Below are positions 1 through 6,106 of a stretch of DNA of 7,067 nucleotides, piece by piece (position 1 is the stretch's first letter; every line of letters begins with the position of its first letter). This DNA is from an uncultured Methanobrevibacter sp. (lineage in GTDB: Archaea; Methanobacteriota; Methanobacteria; Methanobacteriales; Methanobacteriaceae). Both the position numbers and the translations under genes were made by a program. The notes beneath the pieces were generated by a model that was not told the DNA's origin, searched no databases, and saw only the letters and a program-made list of their open reading frames with translations. The DNA is taken from positions 1-7,067 of the forward strand of contig NZ_CALCYR010000272.1 of NCBI RefSeq assembly GCF_937906425.1. The letters are read 5' to 3'.

Positions 1-197
1 AAACGAGTAAAATAAAATAAGTAAAAATAGATAAAGTAAAATAAATAGCTAAAAAATTAATAAAATAAATAAAACGAGTAAAATAAAATAAGTAAAAATA
101 GATAAAGTAAAATAAATAGCTAAAAAATTAATAAAATAAATAAAACGAGTAAAATAAAATAAGTAAAAATAGATAAAGTAAAATAAATAGCTAAAAA
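1..197. repeat. 71-bp tandem repeat, about 2.8 copies
   Basis: Copies start at 1, 72 and 143. The first two are identical over 71 bp, and the third matches for 55 bp until 197, five bases before the stop codon of the DUF35 gene. Each unit is almost only A and T apart from a short CGAG core and a few G residues. It is strongly A-rich on the plus strand, so a transcript leaving the DUF35 gene would read several U-rich tracts in every unit. The array reaches the window edge, so its true copy number is unknown. There are no unique spacers between copies, which excludes CRISPR. Possible roles are a reiterated archaeal U-tract terminator or a simple slippage-generated repeat. Confidence 0.95.
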
Positions 198-201
198 CTA
201 T

Positions 202-600
202 CTATTTAACAATTTTAAATTTAAATCCGTAGGAAATAACTCCATCAGGGCCGTCTTCACGGATTTTTCTAAATACCATTTCTACTGGGTCTCCGATTTC
301 AATATCATCGACATCAGCATCAACGATTTGTGCAGTAACTTTTGCACCTTCTTCTAACTCAATAATAGCTACTGCATAAGGAGCTATTTTTTTAAATTCA
401 GAAGTAGGAGTTCTAATTACAGAATAAGTAAATATTTTTCCTTTTCCAGAAAATTGCATATCTTCAATATTTCCTTTTCTTCTACAATCAGGACAGATTA
501 CTCTTTGTGGGAAAAATACTTGACCACAAGTTGTACATTTAGAACCAACAAGATTATATCTTTGTTGGATATGACGCCAGGTTCTTACAGTATCAGACAT
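202..600 (-). CDS. DUF35 zinc-ribbon/OB-fold acyl-CoA-binding protein (thiolase/HMG-CoA synthase partner)
   Basis: This 132-residue protein has the two-part DUF35 layout. An N-terminal helix with an aromatic/basic patch (W8, R9, Y15) leads into a rubredoxin-like zinc ribbon with C22-x2-C25 and C36-x2-C39. An OB-fold follows from about residue 50 to 130, including the usual G-K-G-x-(I/V)-x-(S/T)-Y-(S/T)-V-I strand and the A-P-Y-x-(V/I)-A-I-I-E-L-E-E-G strand. Family knowledge: in methanogens such proteins bridge acetoacetyl-CoA thiolase and HMG-CoA synthase into one complex that channels acetoacetyl-CoA into the mevalonate route for archaeal lipids. The length is normal and all four cysteines are present, so the gene looks intact. 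The start is fixed by an AGGAGG site six bases upstream. Neither enzyme partner lies upstream; they could lie beyond the left edge or elsewhere. Another thiolase-type partner is possible. Confidence 0.93.
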   Translation of the reverse strand: MSDTVRTWRHIQQRYNLVGSKCTTCGQVFFPQRVICPDCRRKGNIEDMQFSGKGKIFTYSVIRTPTSEFKKIAPYAVAIIELEEGAKVTAQIVDADVDDIEIGDPVEMVFRKIREDGPDGVISYGFKFKIVK

Positions 601-606
601 TAAATT

Positions 607-612
607 CCTCCT
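607..612 (-). promoter_or_regulatory. Shine-Dalgarno site of the DUF35 gene
   Basis: On the minus strand AGGAGG lies six bases before the ATG at 600. It supports this start and shows that the gene begins its own translation rather than being coupled to an upstream gene. Confidence 0.85.
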
Positions 613-1043
613 TCTACAAAATAATGATTAATAAATTTGATTTTTGAATAAATGAATTAAAATATTCATGTTTTTAATTTTATAAATGAAAATCATTAAA
701 ATATTTAATTTTTTAATTTTTTAAATATTTAATTGATTATTACATTATTTATAATTCATATATTATAAACTTAATAGATTTTTTAATCAAAATTCCACTA
801 TTTTTTAAAATATTAAACAATTTAAGAAAAAACTGTCTAAATTTTTAAGTATTGAGTTTTTTTAGTTTAATAAATTTCACTTTTTTTAAAAATTACTATT
901 TAAATACAAAATTTCAATTTTAAATCAATTTTAGATAAAAATTATTATTTTTAAAAAAAATTATAAAATTTAATTTTTTTGTAAAAATAAAATAAAAATA
1001 TAAAGTTAAATTAAAATTTAGATAATTTTAAATAGTATTTAAT

Positions 1044-1052
1044 CATATAAAG
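1044..1052 (+). promoter_or_regulatory. Possible TATA box for the gene at 1098
   Basis: CATATAAAG resembles an archaeal TATA box. With the usual spacing of about 25 bp, transcription would begin near 1070-1076 and leave a leader of roughly 25 bases. The match is weak evidence alone because the whole region is A and T; its support is the position and the inverted repeat directly downstream. Confidence 0.3.
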
Positions 1053-1075
1053 GATAATTAACAATTTTAATTATC
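1053..1075. promoter_or_regulatory. Perfect 9-bp inverted repeat, candidate operator
   Basis: GATAATTAA (1053-1061), a five-base spacer, then TTAATTATC (1067-1075) form a perfect 23-bp inverted repeat. It lies 22 bases before the ATG at 1098, directly after the TATA-like element. If that TATA box is real, the repeat spans the region up to the transcription start, where archaeal repressors commonly bind. It could instead be a hairpin in a longer leader. No regulator gene is in the window. Confidence 0.45.
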
Positions 1076-1097
1076 AATATTAGGTTAGATAGATAAA

Positions 1098-2240
1098 ATG
1101 AAATCTGAAGAAAACAAATTCAAAATGATACTTCCTAAATTTAAAAATAAAAATAAATTTAAAATACTGCCTCCTAAGTTTAAAAATGAAAATAAATTCA
1201 AAAATCAAGGTAATGAAGAAAAAAACAAAATTGAGTTTAAAAAGCATTCCAAAAGAATAAAAAACTCCAAACTGATTTTAGACAATAGGGCCAATGTTTC
1301 AATTATAATCACTGCATTGCTTCTGATTTCCTTTTTATTGCTTTCAATAATCCTTTTAAATACAGTCATTGAGGAAAAAGATGAAAATACCGAAAGCATA
1401 GCTTCAAACCAATACCAATTCATAATAGAGGATTATAAAAGAAATCTTCCAATACTTGAAAGGGAGGCCTTGGAGGAAATAAACGAGGAAGTAATCAAGA
1501 ACAAAAGGCCATGTCTAGACTCAAGAGAGGATTTAAAGGAACTTATAGATTTAAAACTTGAAAAAATAAATGAAGAATACTACAATAATTACAATATTGA
1601 AATAGAATCCTCCATTCTAGGAATAGAAAACACCAGCGATCCATTTTCATATAAATTCAAATGCCATATCAATAGCCAAAAGGATGAGTTTTTTTACCAA
1701 AACACAGTAGAGGACAATGTTAATTGCTATAATCTTAAAGATCCTGTTCCACTTTTATTTTGCGGAAATGGGAATGGATTTGAAATAAGGGACAATGTAG
1801 TCTATTATGGAAACTCATTGTCTGAGTATTTAAGAAAAAACAATGTTGAAAACTATTCATATTACATCAATGCTAGTTCTCCATTCATCATAAAGAAATG
1901 TCCATATGACCCCTACAAGCATCATGGGGATGATAATGGATTAGTTATGAAAAATTGCAGAAACAATTACTATTATCATGAAAGTGCAGACGGCGCCTGT
2001 TTCCTCTGCAGACTTGAAGGAAAATCAGGCTGCAATCATTATGGATTTGAAACATTTATAAATCCTCAAAAAACCAATGAAACTGGACTTGTTTCAGCCT
2101 GCGGCTCAGACCATGTAATATTTTCAGAGAATATCTATCCAGGCGTAGAGGTAATCTTTAACAGAGAGGACGAGATCAATGAAATTCTGTTTCTGGACAA
2201 AAACGGCCATAGGGTAAAATATGGAATGAGCGGCTATTGA
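1098..2240 (+). CDS. Cysteine-rich pilin-like secreted protein with long lysine-rich N-tail
   Basis: I do not recognise a named family for this 380-residue protein. Residues 1-64 are very basic and begin with a 13-residue tandem repeat. One hydrophobic segment (about 67-91) follows R64-A65. Aligned to the euryarchaeal class III pilin pattern QxSxExxxL it reads N66-x-S68-x-I70-x3-L74, so Ser+3 and Leu+9 are kept but Glu+5 is replaced by Ile. A charged, probably helical stretch (about 92-165) leads to an outside domain with ten cysteines: 139, 189, 210, 222, 268, 287, 301, 304, 312 and 335. Within it is a compact block with C268, H275-H276, C287, H294, C301-x2-C304, C312 and H314. Four N-x-S/T sequons occur. 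AGGTTAGAT, seven bases before the ATG, is a modest ribosome site. The following pilin-like gene on the same strand suggests joint function. A plain signal-anchored surface protein is the main alternative. Confidence 0.8.
   Translation: MKSEENKFKMILPKFKNKNKFKILPPKFKNENKFKNQGNEEKNKIEFKKHSKRIKNSKLILDNRANVSIIITALLLISFLLLSIILLNTVIEEKDENTESIASNQYQFIIEDYKRNLPILEREALEEINEEVIKNKRPCLDSREDLKELIDLKLEKINEEYYNNYNIEIESSILGIENTSDPFSYKFKCHINSQKDEFFYQNTVEDNVNCYNLKDPVPLLFCGNGNGFEIRDNVVYYGNSLSEYLRKNNVENYSYYINASSPFIIKKCPYDPYKHHGDDNGLVMKNCRNNYYYHESADGACFLCRLEGKSGCNHYGFETFINPQKTNETGLVSACGSDHVIFSENIYPGVEVIFNREDEINEILFLDKNGHRVKYGMSGY
1113..1205 (+). repeat. In-frame 39-bp repeat (13 residues, 2.4 copies)
   Basis: Residues 6-18, 19-31 and 32-36 of the protein repeat the pattern N-K-F-K-x-x-x-P-K-F-K-N-x. 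The second copy differs from the first in a few residues and the third is cut short after N-K-F-K-N. The units are exactly 39 bases, so copy number can change without shifting the frame. The repeat lies wholly in the part predicted to stay in the cytoplasm or be removed on processing. Confidence 0.85.
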
Positions 2241-2370
2241 ATAATTGTTCGTAAATATTAAAAATAAAAATAAAACTGACTTTTTAATAAAATAATGTTA
2301 ATTTTTTAAAAAACTTAATTTAAAAACCTCTTAAAAACATTATCAGATGTAAAAGACCTTAGGAGCTAAA
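2241..2370 (+). other. Spacer between the two pilin-like genes
   Basis: The 130-bp AT-rich gap holds a near-perfect 21-bp palindrome at 2298-2318 (nine of ten pairs match), made of A and T runs, and the AGGAG ribosome site of the next gene at 2361-2365. The palindrome could end the first transcript or be chance in AT-rich DNA. The gap length leaves open whether the two genes share one transcript. Confidence 0.4.
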
Positions 2371-3459
2371 ATGAAAATAAAAAACTTAAAAAAACAATTA
2401 AAAAAAATCAAAGTTCTCAAAAAAGACCAGAATGGCCTTCTTTACTCAAGTGAATTGCTGATTGGGATAATACTGCTTATATTCATAATTGCAATTATGG
2501 CCAATATATCAGATGACCTTAATGAAAAAATACTTTCAGTGGAGGAGATGAATTCACTTGAAAAAACAAGTGTCCAAGCCAGTGATTTTCTAATAAACAA
2601 TCCTGGAAGCCCTGAAAACTGGGAGGATGATGAGGGACTGGATAATGGAATTGTATCATCCAATATCATTCCAGGGCTTTCAATAAAAAAGAAGGATAAG
2701 GAAAATGGCCAATTTTTGGATGAAAGCAAGGCCAGCGAAAAAATAATTTCAAATACAATATCCTATGAAAAGATAAAAAAAGTAAAAAGCAATTACAATA
2801 AGCTAATCAATGAAAACCTATTCAACAATAGCTATATCAGTTCAATAAGCTTTATTCCATTAAATAAAAATATGAATTCAATGATTATGGGTGATGATAT
2901 GGATATTGAAAATAACGTTATAGTTGTAAACAGGTCTGTAAAGTGTGATTTCTATACAAATTTTGTAATCTACAAGTTTAATGAGCTTGATTTATATGGA
3001 GAGGATTACAATAAAAGCAGCCTATGCAGTCATGACACTAATCCAAATCTTGAAAACCATACAAATGATGGAAACTCAATATGGCTTTGCCACAATTTCA
3101 GGGTCTATAGAAACTCACTCAATGAATATAACTATTATCTGATAAGCAGTGAAAGTACAATTAGAGCAAATAATCATTGGATTTTGGAAAGTGACAACCA
3201 TACAAGCAATCAAAAGGAAAGATTGAATGATGAACTTATTGACTTGAATCCATATTTTACAGCAGACCTTGAAAACATAACAAACAATATCTATTCAATT
3301 CACTTTAATGTAGAGAAAAGTCATGCAGAGGATTTCAACAGCCTTTTGGTAGCAGTTCCAAAGAACATGACTGAAGAAATGATTTCCAATAATGAGCTGA
3401 AATACGATTATTTTAGAAGTCAGCAGGTAGAATTTATATTAAAAACAGCATACAAATAA
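2371..3459 (+). CDS. Archaeal pilin-like secreted protein with N-P-G-S-P-E-N-W motif
   Basis: This 362-residue protein begins with a basic tail of about 20 residues. A class III pilin-like segment follows, in which L24-x-S26-x-E28 keeps Ser+3 and the Glu+5 that the preceding gene lacks, and then a strongly hydrophobic span to about A44. Residues 76-84 read N-N-P-G-S-P-E-N-W. From memory, such PG-(S/x)-P-x-(N/D)-W motifs recur shortly after the membrane helix in archaeal pilin- and flagellin-related proteins. The outside part is Asn- and Ser-rich, with three cysteines (192, 219, 240) and seven N-x-S/T sequons (152, 187, 214, 229, 276, 302, 332), consistent with surface exposure and N-glycosylation. 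AGGAG five bases before the ATG fixes the start. It probably works with the upstream pilin-like protein. No assembly ATPase or prepilin peptidase is nearby, so the machinery must be encoded elsewhere. Confidence 0.82.
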   Translation: MKIKNLKKQLKKIKVLKKDQNGLLYSSELLIGIILLIFIIAIMANISDDLNEKILSVEEMNSLEKTSVQASDFLINNPGSPENWEDDEGLDNGIVSSNIIPGLSIKKKDKENGQFLDESKASEKIISNTISYEKIKKVKSNYNKLINENLFNNSYISSISFIPLNKNMNSMIMGDDMDIENNVIVVNRSVKCDFYTNFVIYKFNELDLYGEDYNKSSLCSHDTNPNLENHTNDGNSIWLCHNFRVYRNSLNEYNYYLISSESTIRANNHWILESDNHTSNQKERLNDELIDLNPYFTADLENITNNIYSIHFNVEKSHAEDFNSLLVAVPKNMTEEMISNNELKYDYFRSQQVEFILKTAYK

Positions 3460-3523
3460 TTAAATTAAAAAAAACATTAAATTTACAATAAAAACAGCAT
3501 GCCAATAATTAAATTAAAAAAGA
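3432..3523 (+). repeat. Imperfect direct duplication of the 3' end of the preceding gene
   Basis: Positions 3432-3474 (the last nine codons, the stop codon and what follows) recur at 3481-3523 with five mismatches in 43 bases, an offset of 49 bp. The second copy keeps the AAAAACAGCAT core and the TAA, but it has no upstream coding frame of its own. It reads as a relic of a local tandem duplication or of an older, longer 3' end. Confidence 0.8.
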
Positions 3524-3592
3524 ATTATAAAAAAGTAGTTTAAATTAAAAATAATTATAAATAAATAGTTTAAATTAAAATTAAAAAAAATA
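3508..3592. repeat. Decayed tandem repeat of about 30 bp
   Basis: Three units starting near 3509, 3540 and 3570 share a TTAAATTAAAA core followed in the first two by an AATTATAA element and a TAG end. TAGTTTAAATTAAAA is exact at 3536-3550 and 3566-3580. Beyond this, to 3660, the DNA is nearly pure A with T: only two G or C in 3541-3660. It is A-rich on the plus strand and therefore U-rich in transcripts coming from the permease gene. Confidence 0.6.
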
Positions 3593-3670
3593 GTTAAAAA
3601 TAAAATAATTAAAAAAAATAATAAAATAAATAAAATAAATAAAAAATAAAATTTAAAAATAGTTTAATAG

Positions 3671-3701
3671 TATAATAAAGGCCATTAGGGCCTTAATTAT
3701 A
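3671..3701 (-). terminator. Hairpin plus U-rich tract ending the permease transcript
   Basis: Arms at 3671-3683 and 3689-3701 pair as six bases (AAGGCC with GGCCTT), one A-A mismatch, then six more A-T pairs around a five-base loop. It starts five bases after the permease stop codon. On the minus strand it is followed by a long U-rich stretch (3541-3670). The GC-rich core stands out in a spacer of about 10% G+C. It separates two converging transcription units and could act in both directions. Archaea mainly use U-tracts for termination, so the tract may matter more than the hairpin. Confidence 0.65.
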
Positions 3702-3706
3702 ATTAA

Positions 3707-6007
3707 CTATTCATTGCTTTTCAATGATTCAACCATGTCAACCTTTTTAATCTTTCTTGAAAACATCAGATTAACCAAAATGGAAAGGCCAAAGGTTATC
3801 ACAAATGTAATAAGCAAGCTCAATGGGTAAATATTGTTTGGGAAAAAATAGTCTTCCCCTGCAGTTTCCCACATGAATTGCATCAGGTAGTAACTGCCGG
3901 GAATTGCCAATATGAATCCAATAGCTGAAAACCATAGGTTTTGGGTAAGAAGCAATCTTCTAAGACTGCTTGAATCAAATCCAAGAACCTTTAATGTAGC
4001 CAATTCCCTTTGGATTTCAGTGAATGAAAGAAGACCGAGGTTGTATAGAACAACTACAGACAATACGATTGCAAAGAATATCAGAATAAATACCATAAGA
4101 TACATTACCTCTGTCATGTCATCATAACCGACTGTAAGCTCCTCTTTTGAATTAAGAGTGTTTACTCCAGTATAATTCTTATCCACATCATCAGTTGTCA
4201 ATATAGCAGTTGCAGTATAATTATAACCGGTATCCTCAAGGGTATCAGGTGACATGATTATTCCCTGACTGACAGGCACTGAGTAGAAATCAGTTATTTC
4301 AGATTCAACCCATTTGCTATTACCTGCAATATGCCATTTAATCTTGTCTCCACGCTTTAAGTCCAATACTTCAGCCAGTTTGGATGAAATGGCAACTCCA
4401 TCAGGATCAAGTTCAATATAATTCCTGTCTATGTCAGTTGTCTTATAGTAATCCGAATCATTCAAGACCGTTAGGGCGGCCACCTTCTTCTTGTCCTTGA
4501 ACTTGACCTCTATACCGCTCTCCATTATGGTTTCACCATCAATATCATCCAGAATATTATCTATTTGTGAGTCGGTTATATTATCTTCCAAGGTCAATTT
4601 ATAGTCATATTGATAAATGTCCTCATATTGCCACTCCTTTACATCGACCATTGCATCATACATACCTAAAGCACTCAATATAAGCAAGGCACTTGCAAAT
4701 ACACCAAAAATGGTCATCAATGCTCTAACCTTATTTCTTTTAGCATCCCGGTAATTCCATCTTCCGTTAAATCCTAATCTTTTCCAGAACTTGGTCTTTT
4801 CTACAAAGCCTGAAGTAACAAGCTTTGGAGCCTTAGGCTTTATGGAATCTGCCGGATTTTCCTTGTTGATGCTTCTGACTGAAATGTAGGCAATCGCTAC
4901 AGACAATATTACCATCAATGCAGCAACCACAAAGAAACTTAACTCCCATACAGGTCCCCAAGCAGGCAGACTATAATATGCACTCATACTTGGATAGAAT
5001 AGATAAGGCAAGGTTAACGGTCCGATAATCAGACCCAATATGGAACCGCAGAGGGATAGGAAGAATCCATAGCTGAGATAATGGAAAACTATTGATCTGT
5101 TATTGTAACCCATAGCCTTCAATGTACCGATTTGAGTTCTTTGACTTGCAATGACACGAGACATTGTTGTAAGAAGGGTTAAAAGAGCTACAAGTACAAA
5201 TATTATAGGGAATATTCCTGAAAATACTCTGTGCTGTTCGATTTCCTCATTTAATGTCATAACTCCCACATTGTTCTCACGAGCAAGGAACTGGGTATAG
5301 TTTTTACTTCCTATTGTCTTGTCCAATCTTTTAGTGAATGCCTTGTCTGAACTTGGAGTATCATCCAAATCATCATAGGCATCTATTGTAATTGTATTAT
5401 ATATAACAGGGAAATCAACTGCCTTTTCAGATACATAGGCAAATCCTACCTTACTGAAATCTGGGAAAATTGTTCCATCCTGAATATAGTAAACATATTC
5501 AGGTGAGTATATTATTCCCCTAATTTCCTTTTTAAGGGTGATTCCATTGAATTTTAAGGTGTAATTATCTCCTATATCCAAATCCTTTGCATCAGCAAAA
5601 CGTTTGTCAATCCATATTCCATCCTTATCGCTTGCATTAAAGTCTTCTCCCTTAAATACATAGAATTTGGAAATTGTCTGATTCTCTTCCAATATATGGA
5701 GAGTTATATCGGGATCTGTAGAATAATTGGCGACAGTTGGTATTATCATCTCACGATAGGCGTCCTTGACCTCACTCATATTCTTTACGTCTTTCAGGGT
5801 ATCCTTACTGAATCCATCACCATAAATCCATCCGTCTGCAAGATTTGTATCATGATAATAGTTGGAGGAAACCTGTTCTATTCCTGCAGACTCTGCAGTA
5901 ATACCTGTAAAGACAAAAACACCTATAAAAGCCATGAGAAAGATAGATAAAAATTGAATCTTGTGATCTTTTAAATCACGAAGCATTTTTTTAAATAACA
6001 TTTTCAT
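3707..6007 (-). CDS. ABC transporter permease, FtsX/MacB type, eight-span tandem-duplicated
   Basis: This 766-residue membrane protein has two similar halves. Each half opens with a short R-D-(L/A)-K helix (10-13 and 420-423) and a membrane span (about 18-38 and 428-449). A large outside domain follows (about 39-262 and 450-633), then an FtsX domain with three spans (about 263-283, 308-336, 353-377 and 634-657, 687-707, 727-749). Both FtsX domains carry the cytoplasmic coupling loop Q-I-G-T-L-K-A-M-G-Y (292-301) and E-L-A-T-L-K-V-L-G-F (668-677). One chain can therefore supply the whole permease for two ATPase subunits. It lacks the long coiled coils of some bacterial relatives. Such type VII-like systems move or release lipoproteins or peptides, or transmit force across the membrane; the substrate here is unknown. 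It lies 99 bp after its ATPase gene. Met3 (6001) is an alternative start with better spacing (nine bases) from the weak GTGAT site. Confidence 0.9.
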   Translation of the reverse strand: MKMLFKKMLRDLKDHKIQFLSIFLMAFIGVFVFTGITAESAGIEQVSSNYYHDTNLADGWIYGDGFSKDTLKDVKNMSEVKDAYREMIIPTVANYSTDPDITLHILEENQTISKFYVFKGEDFNASDKDGIWIDKRFADAKDLDIGDNYTLKFNGITLKKEIRGIIYSPEYVYYIQDGTIFPDFSKVGFAYVSEKAVDFPVIYNTITIDAYDDLDDTPSSDKAFTKRLDKTIGSKNYTQFLARENNVGVMTLNEEIEQHRVFSGIFPIIFVLVALLTLLTTMSRVIASQRTQIGTLKAMGYNNRSIVFHYLSYGFFLSLCGSILGLIIGPLTLPYLFYPSMSAYYSLPAWGPVWELSFFVVAALMVILSVAIAYISVRSINKENPADSIKPKAPKLVTSGFVEKTKFWKRLGFNGRWNYRDAKRNKVRALMTIFGVFASALLILSALGMYDAMVDVKEWQYEDIYQYDYKLTLEDNITDSQIDNILDDIDGETIMESGIEVKFKDKKKVAALTVLNDSDYYKTTDIDRNYIELDPDGVAISSKLAEVLDLKRGDKIKWHIAGNSKWVESEITDFYSVPVSQGIIMSPDTLEDTGYNYTATAILTTDDVDKNYTGVNTLNSKEELTVGYDDMTEVMYLMVFILIFFAIVLSVVVLYNLGLLSFTEIQRELATLKVLGFDSSSLRRLLLTQNLWFSAIGFILAIPGSYYLMQFMWETAGEDYFFPNNIYPLSLLITFVITFGLSILVNLMFSRKIKKVDMVESLKSNE

Positions 6008-6048
6008 ATAATCACTTTCTTTAAAAAAACATCCTTGGTATTTTAAAA

Positions 6049-6098
6049 TAAACTCTTAAGAGATTTTAATTAATTAATGAGTTAAGTTTAAGAGTTTA
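6049..6098. promoter_or_regulatory. Inverted repeat between the ATPase and permease genes
   Basis: TAAACTCTTAA (6049-6059) and TTAAGAGTTTA (6088-6098) are perfect 11-bp inverted copies 28 bp apart. The left arm also belongs to a self-palindrome, CTCTTAAGAG (6053-6062). Read the other way, TTAAGAG followed by a TTTAATTAA-like tail occurs twice directly (from 6056 and 6088). This may be a pair of binding sites for a regulator, or a hairpin that lowers or protects the permease part of a shared message. It lies wholly in the gap. Confidence 0.45.
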
Positions 6099-6106
6099 AT
6101 TAAAAG

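Larger units (their letters stand above)
601..1097. other. Gene-free divergent spacer of about 10% G+C
   Basis: The 497 bp between two divergent genes contain only about 52 G or C by hand count and no convincing open frame or RNA gene. Both genes must be transcribed from here. On the minus strand a TATA-like TTTATAAAAT (678-687) lies about 80 bp before the DUF35 start. On the plus strand a TATA-like element and an inverted repeat occur near 1044-1075. In DNA this AT-rich TATA-like matches are expected by chance, so the first is only suggestive. Confidence 0.7.

Noticed and set aside
1..197. CRISPR array
   Set aside because: Units are contiguous, with no unique spacers and no palindromic repeat; this is a plain tandem repeat.
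698..730. Palindromic AAATATTTA elements as operators
   Set aside because: Pure A/T symmetry arises often by chance at about 10% G+C, and the sites are not placed clearly against either promoter.
601..1097. Replication origin in the very AT-rich spacer
   Set aside because: No repeated origin-recognition motifs and no orc1/cdc6 gene nearby; low G+C alone is normal for spacers in this genome.
1205..1423. Minus-strand open frame opposite the first pilin-like gene
   Set aside because: It mirrors the hydrophobic helix-coding region of the real gene and lacks a ribosome site. The frame at 2442-2729 is the same kind of shadow.
3912..4127. Small plus-strand open frame inside the permease gene
   Set aside because: It lies antisense to strongly conserved FtsX coding sequence, has no ribosome site and encodes no recognisable protein. 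The same applies to the frames at 5696-5950, 6374-6574 and 6540-6791.
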